Shown here: piece after piece, positions 45,362-53,178 of the stretch
Layout: each line of letters begins with the position of its first letter
Numbering within the stretch: the stretch's first letter is position 1
NCBI GenBank assembly: GCA_964564635.1
Contig: CAZMAR010000003.1
Span: forward strand, 62,001 to 126,000
Origin: Tepidaquicella sp964564635
Lineage (GTDB): Bacteria > Bacteroidota > Ignavibacteria > Tepidaquicellales > Tepidaquicellaceae
Direction: 5' to 3'
DNA length: 64,000 bases
Position numbers and translations under genes: made by a program
The notes under the pieces: model-generated
Told to the model about the DNA's origin: nothing
The model's database searches: none
What the model saw: only the letters and a program-made list of their open reading frames with translations

Positions 45362-46474
45362 TTACTTCAAGCCAAGTTTAATTTTCATTTCATCACTCAA
45401 AGCATCTTTATTCAGAATAATTGCAATGGTATTTAATGCAAAATAAGCTTCAGAAACTTTTAGAAAACCCTTAAACTTTCCCGTCAGTCCCCAGGAATTT
45501 TTCGTGTAATAAAATAACTTGCCTGATTTAGTTTTTTCCAATCCAACAAATTGCATAAGATGGTCATCTTGAGTAGTAAGGTTTTCAAATAAGTTCTGCC
45601 TGTAGCTCTGGTCACACATAAACTCTTCTGCTTCCGGATCTACATTTCCATTTGGTAAAGTTTTCCACTGCATAGCATATCCAACATCCATTTTAAAATA
45701 ATCATTACTTACATCTGCATCCCACAAAACACTGTATCCGGAAAGGACTGCATTCCTTGTTATATCCAACAATTCATTTAATGGAACATTGTAATAAGCT
45801 CCACCAGAAAAATTATCAGGTACTTCCAGAATAAAAGGTTTATAAAAAGGGTGGTGTGTAAATGAAGTTATATTAATATAATTATCTGGATTAAAATTTA
45901 AAACTTTTTCTGCAAACTCTCTTGGTGTGTATTCTACCCCTTTATATATAAACTTTTCCGGTGGCTTCCCAAGAAAGTCATCAAGAATTTTTATATATCC
46001 CTTTTCCCAATCCAGCGGAATGGGAATATTACTTAATAATTTATCAAGATAATTTTTCAAATTTTTTACAAGCACAGAATGGTTATGCATTTTACTTCCG
46101 GGCTTCAAACCAGAATAAACTTCCTCCGGCATAGCACCATATTTTGCAATCCCTGAAATCACATCGTGTCCCATAGCACCTTCTGCAAAATTGCATTTCC
46201 CCTGCCTTAATAGATAGTTTCTGGCTTTTTCGATATAAATGTTTCTCACTATGTACATCTCAGAAATGTTCAAATCCGTAAAACCATTTTTTATCGCTTC
46301 CGACTCAAGCAAAGACAATGTAGCAAAACTCCAGCAAGTACCGGTCATTCCCTGGTCTTTCACCGGAGAGTAATCCAGCATAATAACAGGCGTAAGTTCC
46401 TCCTGAGCGAAAACCTGACTTAAAAATGTAAACAGCAGAATAAAAATTAGAGTAAATCTATTTATTCTTTTCAT
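45362..46474 (-). CDS. Exported papain-like cysteine peptidase (C1B, PepC/bleomycin-hydrolase type)
   Basis: This 370-residue protein has a signal peptide at about 1-23 (FTFLSQVFAQ). The catalytic residues are visible: Gln41 and Cys47 in DQGMTGTCWSFATLS, His305 in TQDDHLMQFVG and Asn326 in YTKNSWGLTG. The arrangement is that of C1B aminopeptidase C relatives, which are usually cytosolic; export is the Bacteroidota variant. It is convergent with the M28 gene. Confidence 0.88.
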   Translation of the reverse strand: MKRINRFTLIFILLFTFLSQVFAQEELTPVIMLDYSPVKDQGMTGTCWSFATLSLLESEAIKNGFTDLNISEMYIVRNIYIEKARNYLLRQGKCNFAEGAMGHDVISGIAKYGAMPEEVYSGLKPGSKMHNHSVLVKNLKNYLDKLLSNIPIPLDWEKGYIKILDDFLGKPPEKFIYKGVEYTPREFAEKVLNFNPDNYINITSFTHHPFYKPFILEVPDNFSGGAYYNVPLNELLDITRNAVLSGYSVLWDADVSNDYFKMDVGYAMQWKTLPNGNVDPEAEEFMCDQSYRQNLFENLTTQDDHLMQFVGLEKTKSGKLFYYTKNSWGLTGKFKGFLKVSEAYFALNTIAIILNKDALSDEMKIKLGLK

Positions 46475-46615
46475 AACAAATTAAATTTAAAATTAAATAA
46501 TAATAAATTTTTCTAAGAAGTCTTTTATTGCAATTGTTATACTCAGCAAAAATCTTTTTCCATCAAAATCTTGACTCACCTCTGTGCATCTCCATCGGCG
46601 ACTCACACTCATACA

Positions 46616-46738
46616 TCACCCAAAACGAGCGGGCAAAAATTTATAGTCCAGATGACACTCAGACCCTCCTAACTTTTTACCCGGCTGCTTGGACTTCACA
46701 CTGAAAATTTTTGGAAGCGGCGGTATAAAATGAAGCAT
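46616..46738 (-). other. Composition-shifted spacer with a 40-codon frame at the island edge
   Basis: Between the C1 peptidase gene (46474) and the first island remnant (46751), the stretch 46560-46740 is clearly richer in G+C than its surroundings. It holds a minus-strand frame from ATG 46738 to TGA 46616 (MLHFIPPLPKIFSV, QPGKKLGGSECHLDY, ending LPARFG). I recognise no family. It may be a foreign repeat or remnant marking the left border of the island rather than a gene. Confidence 0.3.
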
Positions 46739-46750
46739 GGTAAAAGTTTA

Positions 46751-46951
46751 TTATTTTATTTTTCTCAAGGTACTGACTTTCTCTTGTTCAGCAATCCATT
46801 TAGCATGTTCTTGAGAAATCAAACTTTCAATGCGGTCAGTTAATATAGCATCTGGATTGTCAATTTTAGCATGTTGATTTGTTATGTAGTCCCTAACATA
46901 CCCTTCTTTTGCTTCAAGTTCCTCTGTTGGTTTATATTCTTTTTCAGTCAT
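46751..46951 (-). pseudogene. Truncated start of the RM gene, fused to unrelated sequence
   Basis: This is a 66-codon frame. Its first 19 residues (MTEKEYKPTEELEAKEGYV) are the same as the start of the complete RM gene at 49136-51664. After that the sequence diverges to RDYITNQHAKIDNPDAIL and ends with a charged helical stretch (ESLISQEHAKWIAEQEKV). The nuclease, methylase and recognition domains are gone. The frame overlaps the duplicated glycosylase gene by 4 bp exactly as in the intact copy. Most likely this is a rearrangement remnant. Confidence 0.7.
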
Positions 46952-47742
46952 TTTTTATTTCTCATAAATTTATCTAAATTTTCAAAAAGTATTTCAAAAG
47001 AATGGAACCCTATATACCATGCACCTTGATTGAACTCGATGGATGACACTTTAGCATCGTCACAATGTTTAATTATTGCTTCCCTCACTGTTTTTAACAA
47101 ATCTATATTTCCATTTATTGAGCTATTTTTTACTTCATTTTGAACAATGTTCAATTTTTTCAAAACCTGCACAACCCAAGTATCAATGGGCTGTAAATAA
47201 ATTTGCTTTTTATATGGTATCTTTAAATCAAAGATACAAGCAACATCTCTTAAAAATAATGAAGCTATTTTATCACCTACTGCATATATTTTGTCCAGCT
47301 CGTTATAAATTTTCTTTACATCGAACTTCTTTTTTAATCGGTAATATTCTTGTAATATGTAATTTATTAAATTGTAATTATAATCTTTCAAACCTAAAAT
47401 AAAATTAATAATAGATTTAACCATCTCCCTATCATCTTTATTATTAACGCCTCTACTTTTTAATTCATCTTCTAAACCTTTTTCCCACTCTCCATTTTTA
47501 TCAAGTATGTTAATAGAAAATTCGTCCAAAACTTTTATTGCTTTATTCATAAAATCAATTGAAATATTAGATTTTCTGCCACGCATAAATGACTTAGTAA
47601 AAAAGAATTTTAATGCCTCATACCAATTTTTTTCTAATGAGTTTTGTAAATCAGTTTTTTGTTTCTCATTAAAGAGGTATTTTTTCTGATACTTTTTACC
47701 AAAATCTGCAATTACTTTAATTTTTTGAGAAATGCTATTCAT
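46948..47742 (-). CDS. HhH-GPD DNA-glycosylase-like protein, duplicate copy 1
   Basis: This 264-residue protein is identical in amino-acid sequence (and apparently in DNA) to that at 51661-52455. A helix-hairpin-helix is at about 148-164 (IYAVGDKIASLFL), followed by LQPIDTWVVQ. Lys158 and Asp187 line up with the catalytic Lys and Asp of endonuclease III/OGG-type enzymes. No iron-sulphur Cys cluster is present. In this copy the gene is flanked by a shortened radC upstream and a truncated RM gene downstream, but its own frame is intact and it keeps the upstream promoter region of the cassette through a deletion. It may be expressed without the RM enzyme. Confidence 0.7.
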   Translation of the reverse strand: MNSISQKIKVIADFGKKYQKKYLFNEKQKTDLQNSLEKNWYEALKFFFTKSFMRGRKSNISIDFMNKAIKVLDEFSINILDKNGEWEKGLEDELKSRGVNNKDDREMVKSIINFILGLKDYNYNLINYILQEYYRLKKKFDVKKIYNELDKIYAVGDKIASLFLRDVACIFDLKIPYKKQIYLQPIDTWVVQVLKKLNIVQNEVKNSSINGNIDLLKTVREAIIKHCDDAKVSSIEFNQGAWYIGFHSFEILFENLDKFMRNKK

Positions 47743-47748
47743 TTTTAT

Positions 47749-48054
47749 TTATTCCTCCTTAATAAGTCCTTCATTAAAAAAACTAAAATAGTTGTTATCA
47801 CCAATGATTATATGATCTAAAACTTTTACACCTACAAGTTCACAGGCAGATATTATGCGATTAGTTATTTCTATATCATCTTGACTTGGTTGTGGCTCAC
47901 CACTTGGATGGTTGTGAATAAGTACCAATGCTGAAGAAGATTCGGTAATCGCTTCTTTTATAACTTCTCTTGGATGGACAATTCTTTTAGTAAGTATTCC
48001 TTTTGAGATGGTTACCTCTTTGATAATTTTGTTCTTACCCTCAAACAAAATCAC
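47749..48054 (-). pseudogene. RadC fragment: JAB/JAMM domain only
   Basis: This is a 101-codon frame corresponding to residues about 134-234 of the full RadC at 52462-53166. The JAMM motif is complete (LIHNHPSGEPQPSQDD), so the fold could still form. The N-terminal helix-hairpin-helix part is missing because about 650 bp present in the other copy have been deleted, joining the cassette promoter region directly to this fragment. The ATG at 48054 is an internal-type start. Its first ~25 codons differ from the intact copy while the rest is identical. Confidence 0.75.
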
Positions 48055-48068
48055 TTTAAAAACTTTTT

Positions 48069-48193
48069 TTTATAGTATTTGGATATAACATATAAAAAAA
48101 TACAATGGTTATCAATGGGGATTTTAATACATATAAAAAAACTCATAGGGTAGTAGGTAGGAATAGATAAATTAAACTCTGCCGATGAAATTG
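48069..48193. repeat. Cassette leader repeat, copy 1
   Basis: These 125 bp match 53432-53556 (offset 5363) with about eight to ten mismatches by eye. In the intact copy this leader lies upstream of the HTH gene and contains its promoter (TTGATA, 17 nt, TATGTT, minus strand). Here it lies directly before the RadC fragment. Confidence 0.85.
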
Positions 48194-48249
48194 CAGAGTT
48201 TGTTCACCGCCAGCCAAATACTTCACCACTTTCCCCGATAGTCATCGGG
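48174..48249. other. Cluster of short palindromes between the leader copies
   Basis: AAACTCTGC (48174-48182) pairs with GCAGAGTTT (48193-48201). CCCGAT (48234-48239) pairs with ATCGGG (48244-48249). GCCGATGAA (48181-48189) also pairs with TTCATCGGC (48249-48258). The elements could fold as a compact hairpin on either strand. No gene is seen between 48055 and 48406. Confidence 0.4.
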
Positions 48250-48277
48250 TTCATCGGCTTGTTTTGTCTAGTAGTTC

Positions 48278-48351
48278 TTATCTATTCACACCCACCACCC
48301 TATAGGGACTTTATTTTTATCAATTTCTCTTGACAATCATTGTATTTTTTT
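48278..48351. repeat. Cassette leader, diverged inverted copy
   Basis: Read on the minus strand this matches 48094-48170 (AAAAAAATACAATG, a CCTATAGGGT-like centre, GAATAGATAA) with many mismatches. It puts a third leader in the opposite direction, upstream of the truncated HTH gene at 48407. Confidence 0.7.
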
Positions 48352-48358
48352 GTATAAC
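48330..48358 (+). promoter_or_regulatory. Sigma-70 promoter of the inverted HTH fragment
   Basis: TTGACA (48330-48335), a 17-nt spacer and TATAAC (48353-48358) form a near-consensus promoter about 45 nt before the ATG at 48407. The same spacer core CATTGTATTTTTTT occurs in the promoter of the intact HTH gene. Confidence 0.7.
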
Positions 48359-48406
48359 ATAGTCAGATTTTATAAGAAATTGTATTTTAACAAAAGGATT
48401 GCCTTT

Positions 48407-48559
48407 ATGAACGAAAAAGAAATAATGACGGTTAAACAGGTTTCAGAATATTTACAAATGGACGAATACACCATCTATAAACTTGCCCGCTCAGGTCAAA
48501 TCCCTTCTCTTAAAATCGCTAGTCAGTGGCGGTTTTATATTAAATCCTTAGTCTTTTGA
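48407..48559 (+). pseudogene. Truncated excisionase-type HTH protein (inverted copy)
   Basis: This 50-residue frame contains KEIMTVKQVSEYLQMDEYTI and SGQIPSLKIASQWRF. It is a diverged homologue of the 72-residue protein at 53179-53397. After WRF the sequence departs (YIKSLVF, stop), losing the C-terminal 25 residues; the junction abuts the convergent end of the HNH gene, with a 12-bp overlap. The start ATG 48407 is chosen over an upstream in-frame ATG because it matches the intact protein and follows AAAAGGATT. A winged-HTH core may still be made. Confidence 0.65.
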
Positions 48560-49123
48560 AATAACCTTATAACCATGTCTCTCAAGTATTTGCCGGAGGG
48601 TATCTATTGTCTCGGAGACAGTCTGTTCATCTTGGATATAGTTACACCTTCTATGAACCCATACTACGTTCTTACTATTATGCCCTTCTTCTCCTCGCGA
48701 AAGCGGAGTTAAATGCCCCATTTGAATAGAAATAGGATCTATTCTACCCGAACGTTTAAAGTCCTCATAACTTATAATTTCCTTGCAAATTGGACAAAAG
48801 GTTGTTTCCTCAATAAGTTCATTGTTTTTATTTAGCAATGAGATTAACTGTTCAGAAACCGAAGGTGCATTTCTACTTTTTAGAAGCAACCAAGTTAGTT
48901 TTTTAGCTGCCCCAAGAGCATTTTGTTTTGTGCTATATTCAGCATGGTCTTTTTCAAGTTGCCATCTCGCTATTCTCTTACCTCTTATAGAAAAAGAGGC
49001 GACTTCAATCTTATCAATATATTTTGCCGGAAGACTGTTTTTCAAATATTCAAGAATTTTCTCCCATTCTTTTGGTGGTTCTGCTGTTGCGAATTTTCTT
49101 AAAACCCAATAATTCCATGGCAT
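48548..49123 (-). CDS. HNH-nuclease-domain protein of the RM cassette
   Basis: This 191-residue protein has in its C-terminal half an HNH/His-Me finger type fold: Cys110-P-I-Cys113, then GHLTPLSRGEEGHNSKNVVW with His137 and Asn152, and VHRRCNYIQ with His157 and Cys160. Two CxxC/HxxC pairs can bind structural zinc. The N-terminal ~100 residues (PWNYWVLRKFATAEPPKEWE, RWQLEKDHAEYSTKQNALG) are not recognised. It begins 12 nt after the RM gene and is the last gene of the apparent operon, so it probably works with it, either as an extra nuclease or as a modification-dependent nuclease. Confidence 0.75.
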   Translation of the reverse strand: MPWNYWVLRKFATAEPPKEWEKILEYLKNSLPAKYIDKIEVASFSIRGKRIARWQLEKDHAEYSTKQNALGAAKKLTWLLLKSRNAPSVSEQLISLLNKNNELIEETTFCPICKEIISYEDFKRSGRIDPISIQMGHLTPLSRGEEGHNSKNVVWVHRRCNYIQDEQTVSETIDTLRQILERHGYKVISKD

Positions 49124-49135
49124 AAGTGTCTCCCC

Positions 49136-51664
49136 TTAGAAATTTATTATTTCCATACTTCGTTTTCTTAATTCCATTTTAGATAAAATAATTTCCTTTG
49201 TTTTGTTAGCTAAATTACTCTTTAGTTTTTCATCTTTTGGAATTGGCAAAATAATCTCATTCAATCTATTCCCAAGAGTTGAAATTGTTGCTTGAATGAA
49301 TGTTTTGGCATCTACTTGTTTTTTTACAATATTTGTATTTAACAGATAGAAAAGAAGGTAAGGATCCAATTTTGAAGGTTCTAATACTCTGATTTTACGG
49401 ATATGGCTTTGGATAACTATTTTAGTGTCAAGTTCAGTTACCATTGCGCTTCTTCCAATCAAGAAAGTCCCATCATTAACAAATAGAATATCTCCTGGTT
49501 TTACATCTTGTCTGCGTTTATATTTATTGTAGACCTCTTCTGGAACACATTTTACTGGATCAATTTTTATCTCCCAATTTACAATATCTGTTGTTCTTAC
49601 AAATGGTATATCACCGAGTCCATAAAATCTTGAGCCAATTTCATTTCCTCTTTTAATAGATATGATTTTTTTATCAATCAAAGCTTGGATGCTAATTAAT
49701 TCATAATCACCGGAGGATTCTAACTTTTTCAATTCCCTTTCTATATCCGGGTTATAGTATTCTGGGATTACAATATAATTCTTGACATTGTTAAAAGGAA
49801 AAGAGAAACCCAGATGGCTATAATTTTTTAATATGCTTTTATTGTTTCTAAATTCCTTATATCTTTCGGTTATAATTGGAAAGTCATCATCAATTATTGG
49901 TTTCCCATCCTTATCTAAGATGTAATCTCCGTCTTCATTCATTTTGTAGATCACTTTACCATTTTTATCGTGTCCACATTTTTCTGCTATTGCCATGAAA
50001 AAGTTATAGTTATTTTTATTGTTTGCTATCTTTTCAAGGAATAAAACGCTGGTTTTTGTATGAGTACTTGGTTGAAATGTTTCGTGCGGACAGCTTACAA
50101 TTGCCAAAACCTTTGCATTCTCAAAAATATACTCAAAAATATATCTATCAGTAGGATTGCCAAATACTCCCTCTGGCAATACAATCGCCAACCGTCCACC
50201 TGGTTTTAGTAATTGTAGACATCTTTCAATAAACAATATTTGTGGAACTTGCTTATCCAGAACTTTATCAGTTCTTTCCCACTTTCCAGTTTTTTTGTCT
50301 AACTTCCATTTAAATCCAAGTTCGTATTGCTCAAGAAGAGATTTACTAGTAATTGGTATTTTTGAACCAAAGGGAGGATTCGTTAAAAGAACATCAAAAG
50401 AACCAAATTTTATTTTTTCTCGTTGGATTGGTGCCCATTCATCTGGATTGACTAAACTGTCTGCGCAAAAAATTCCACCTCTACCGTCTCCAACGATTGC
50501 CATATAGGCTTTGCTGACTTTAGCTAAGTCAAACTCTTTATCAATACCATAAAAATTCTTTGAGGCAATTTCTGTTTTTAGACTTCCAATTTTTTCCTTT
50601 GGAAGATGTTTATATTTCTCTTCTATTTTTTTCCAAACATGCTCCAAAGCAACAATTAAAAAGCCGCCAGAACCACAAGCAGGGTCAATAATCTTCTCGG
50701 CAGGTTTTGGGTCAAGAATTTCAACACAGAGCCGAACAACATTCCTTGGAGTAAAAAATTGTCCTTTTTCTCCACGTAGGGCAGGGCCAATAAATACTTC
50801 AAACGCATCACCCACCGCATCTTTGTCAGTTTTTAGGAGACTGTAATTCTGTAATTGACTGGCAACATAGGCGATTGATTTAGCGTCTAATAATAGCTTC
50901 TCATCCTCCTCAAAGACATCCTTATATTCATCTTTAACTTTATCAAATAATTTCTTTATTCTTTCAGCAACTCTCTCATCCGGTTCTTCTGCTCCAGCCT
51001 TGAATTCTAGATCTTTGTAATTATGCATTTCATCGTATATTTTGCAGAATATTAGACGAATCATCTCTCCGCCAAGTCTCTCCGCTCTTGGAAGGTTACT
51101 GTTTGTATAGAGATGATAATAGATAACTTTGAAGATTGATTTTAGATTTTGAGCTGGTATTAGTTCATCGCCAGTTTTATACTTTCCTATTTCTTCCCAA
51201 GTCTGACCTTTTTTAGGGATGTTACGCCATTCAACAAGTTCAGGTGTATAAGACGGTGGCTTTCTTATTGCTCTTACATAGGCAATTTCATTACCGTTGA
51301 ACCAAACCCCACCTTCAGCAGGGGTAGGGTCAATATAACTTTTGAGTTGTTTTAATCCATCTTTTTTATCTTTTCGTTTGGTCTCAACAATAAGGAATAT
51401 ATTGTCAAATGTTTTCTTGCTATCTTTAAAGACCACTATATCTGCTGGACCAATCTTGGTGCTTCCTTTTTGAATATAAAATTCAGGAAAAGTTTGAATT
51501 TGGTCTCTTGAATAACCATATTCATTGAGAAGTCTTTGAGCAAAAACAATTTTTGCCTCAACTCTTTCAGGAGTTATTTTTACAAGTTTGCCAGAAACAG
51601 GGTCCTTAACATACCCTTCTTTTGCTTCAAGTTCTTCAGTTGGTTTATATTCTTTTTCAGTCAT
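49136..51664 (-). CDS. Single-chain restriction-modification protein (type IIG-like, type I-derived)
   Basis: This 842-residue protein has, in order: an HsdR-like N-terminal nuclease module with PD-(D/E)xK residues Asp75 (GPADIVVF) and Glu94/Lys96 (FLIVETKRK); an HsdM-type helical region; an N6-adenine methylase core with motif I at 327-334 (DPACGSGG) and motif IV NPPFG at 429-433; and a single HsdS-like target-recognition domain at about 640-842 (PGDILFVNDGTFLIGRSAM, LLFYLLNTNIVKKQ, STLGNRLNEIILPIP). One polypeptide can thus cleave, methylate and recognise. No translocase is fused or adjacent. It overlaps the glycosylase gene by 4 bp (ATGA) and is followed by an HNH gene. The recognition site cannot be read. 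Confidence 0.88.
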   Translation of the reverse strand: MTEKEYKPTEELEAKEGYVKDPVSGKLVKITPERVEAKIVFAQRLLNEYGYSRDQIQTFPEFYIQKGSTKIGPADIVVFKDSKKTFDNIFLIVETKRKDKKDGLKQLKSYIDPTPAEGGVWFNGNEIAYVRAIRKPPSYTPELVEWRNIPKKGQTWEEIGKYKTGDELIPAQNLKSIFKVIYYHLYTNSNLPRAERLGGEMIRLIFCKIYDEMHNYKDLEFKAGAEEPDERVAERIKKLFDKVKDEYKDVFEEDEKLLLDAKSIAYVASQLQNYSLLKTDKDAVGDAFEVFIGPALRGEKGQFFTPRNVVRLCVEILDPKPAEKIIDPACGSGGFLIVALEHVWKKIEEKYKHLPKEKIGSLKTEIASKNFYGIDKEFDLAKVSKAYMAIVGDGRGGIFCADSLVNPDEWAPIQREKIKFGSFDVLLTNPPFGSKIPITSKSLLEQYELGFKWKLDKKTGKWERTDKVLDKQVPQILFIERCLQLLKPGGRLAIVLPEGVFGNPTDRYIFEYIFENAKVLAIVSCPHETFQPSTHTKTSVLFLEKIANNKNNYNFFMAIAEKCGHDKNGKVIYKMNEDGDYILDKDGKPIIDDDFPIITERYKEFRNNKSILKNYSHLGFSFPFNNVKNYIVIPEYYNPDIERELKKLESSGDYELISIQALIDKKIISIKRGNEIGSRFYGLGDIPFVRTTDIVNWEIKIDPVKCVPEEVYNKYKRRQDVKPGDILFVNDGTFLIGRSAMVTELDTKIVIQSHIRKIRVLEPSKLDPYLLFYLLNTNIVKKQVDAKTFIQATISTLGNRLNEIILPIPKDEKLKSNLANKTKEIILSKMELRKRSMEIINF

Positions 51665-52776
51665 TTTTTATTTCTCATAAATTTATCTAAATTTTCAAAA
51701 AGTATTTCAAAAGAATGGAACCCTATATACCATGCACCTTGATTGAACTCGATGGATGACACTTTAGCATCGTCACAATGTTTAATTATTGCTTCCCTCA
51801 CTGTTTTTAACAAATCTATATTTCCATTTATTGAGCTATTTTTTACTTCATTTTGAACAATGTTCAATTTTTTCAAAACCTGCACAACCCAAGTATCAAT
51901 GGGCTGTAAATAAATTTGCTTTTTATATGGTATCTTTAAATCAAAGATACAAGCAACATCTCTTAAAAATAATGAAGCTATTTTATCACCTACTGCATAT
52001 ATTTTGTCCAGCTCGTTATAAATTTTCTTTACATCGAACTTCTTTTTTAATCGGTAATATTCTTGTAATATGTAATTTATTAAATTGTAATTATAATCTT
52101 TCAAACCTAAAATAAAATTAATAATAGATTTAACCATCTCCCTATCATCTTTATTATTAACGCCTCTACTTTTTAATTCATCTTCTAAACCTTTTTCCCA
52201 CTCTCCATTTTTATCAAGTATGTTAATAGAAAATTCGTCCAAAACTTTTATTGCTTTATTCATAAAATCAATTGAAATATTAGATTTTCTGCCACGCATA
52301 AATGACTTAGTAAAAAAGAATTTTAATGCCTCATACCAATTTTTTTCTAATGAGTTTTGTAAATCAGTTTTTTGTTTCTCATTAAAGAGGTATTTTTTCT
52401 GATACTTTTTACCAAAATCTGCAATTACTTTAATTTTTTGAGAAATGCTATTCATTTTTATTTATTCCTCCTTAATAAGTCCTTCATTAAAAAAACTAAA
52501 ATAGTTGTTATCACCAATGATTATATGATCTAAAACTTTTACACCTACAAGTTCACAGGCAGATATTATGCGATTAGTTATTTCTATATCATCTTGACTT
52601 GGTTGTGGCTCACCACTTGGATGGTTGTGAATAAGTACCAATGCTGAAGAAGATTCGGTAATCGCTTCTTTTATAACTTCTCTTGGATGGACTATGCTTT
52701 TAGTTAGTATTCCTTCTGAGATAGTTACATCTTTGATAATTTTGTTCTTACCGTCAAGCAAAACCACTTTAAAAAC
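51602..52776 (-). repeat. Direct repeat, copy 2 (start of RM gene, glycosylase gene, part of radC)
   Basis: This partner of 46889-48063 has the same orientation. Here all three genes that it touches are complete. The centre is identical to copy 1, and the outer parts differ by a handful of substitutions. Confidence 0.9.
51661..52455 (-). CDS. HhH-GPD DNA-glycosylase-like protein, intact-operon copy 2
   Basis: This 264-residue, probably cytosolic protein is not an obvious member of a named family. The N-terminal two thirds are helical and Lys-rich. The region IYAVGDKIASLFLRDV (about 152-167) reads as the HhH of the EndoIII/OGG/AGOG superfamily, and QPIDTWVVQVLKKL supplies the Asp that follows it; Lys158 and Asp187 are the expected catalytic pair of a bifunctional glycosylase/lyase. 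The 29-residue gap between them is longer than in EndoIII and closer to archaeal AGOG. The C-terminal motif FNQGAWYIGFHSFE is unassigned. The gene starts 6 nt after radC and overlaps the RM gene by 4 bp, so tight co-translation is likely. Confidence 0.7.
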   Translation of the reverse strand: MNSISQKIKVIADFGKKYQKKYLFNEKQKTDLQNSLEKNWYEALKFFFTKSFMRGRKSNISIDFMNKAIKVLDEFSINILDKNGEWEKGLEDELKSRGVNNKDDREMVKSIINFILGLKDYNYNLINYILQEYYRLKKKFDVKKIYNELDKIYAVGDKIASLFLRDVACIFDLKIPYKKQIYLQPIDTWVVQVLKKLNIVQNEVKNSSINGNIDLLKTVREAIIKHCDDAKVSSIEFNQGAWYIGFHSFEILFENLDKFMRNKK

Positions 52777-53166
52777 TTCTTTTTTCATATCTCTTAAATA
52801 AGGGATAAAATAATCAACTATATCTTTACTGGTTTTAACTTTAATTTTAGTCAAACTTTTTTCTTTCAAAAACCTCTTACCAATTTCTATGGCTGCTTTA
52901 ACTTGCGCAATTTTCGCAATTCCTAACCCTTTTCTTTTAAGTTCAGCAAAACTTTTTGAGTTGATATTTCTAAAAGTTCCAAATTCATTTATCATTTCCC
53001 TTGCCATATCAACAGCACTTTTTCCACTTGAGCCAACTCTCAAAAGTATAGCCAAAAGTTCTGTATCAGAAAGTTTATCAGCACCAAATTTTAAGAGCCG
53101 TTCTCGTGGTCTCTCATCTTCTGGCCAGTTTACTATTGCCTTAGGATATTTCTTTTCTTTACCCAT
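52462..53166 (-). CDS. radC: RadC-family JAB-domain protein
   Basis: This 234-residue protein has an N-terminal HhH-type region (RPRERLLKFGADKLSDTELL, RKGLGIAKIAQVKAAIE) and a C-terminal JAMM domain with the full motif His180-x-His182 ... Ser190-x2-Asp193 (LIHNHPSGEPQPSQDD) plus Glu163. Despite the name, a DNA-repair role of RadC is not established; family members are frequent in mobile and defence islands. It is second in the cassette, 12 nt after the HTH gene and 6 nt before the glycosylase gene. Confidence 0.9.
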   Translation of the reverse strand: MGKEKKYPKAIVNWPEDERPRERLLKFGADKLSDTELLAILLRVGSSGKSAVDMAREMINEFGTFRNINSKSFAELKRKGLGIAKIAQVKAAIEIGKRFLKEKSLTKIKVKTSKDIVDYFIPYLRDMKKEVFKVVLLDGKNKIIKDVTISEGILTKSIVHPREVIKEAITESSSALVLIHNHPSGEPQPSQDDIEITNRIISACELVGVKVLDHIIIGDNNYFSFFNEGLIKEE

Positions 53167-53178
53167 AAATTATTTTCC

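Larger units (their letters stand above)
46889..48063 (-). repeat. Direct repeat, copy 1 (glycosylase gene plus part of radC)
   Basis: This stretch matches 51602-52776 at a constant offset of 4713. By eye the central ~1.05 kb (46926-47979) is identical base for base. The last ~85 bases inside radC and the first ~40 bases inside the RM start carry several substitutions. The repeat includes one whole gene. Confidence 0.9.

Noticed and set aside
48069..48351. Insertion sequence or transposon ends
   Set aside because: The inverted leaders look like IS ends at first, but no transposase frame, clean terminal repeat or target-site duplication is found.
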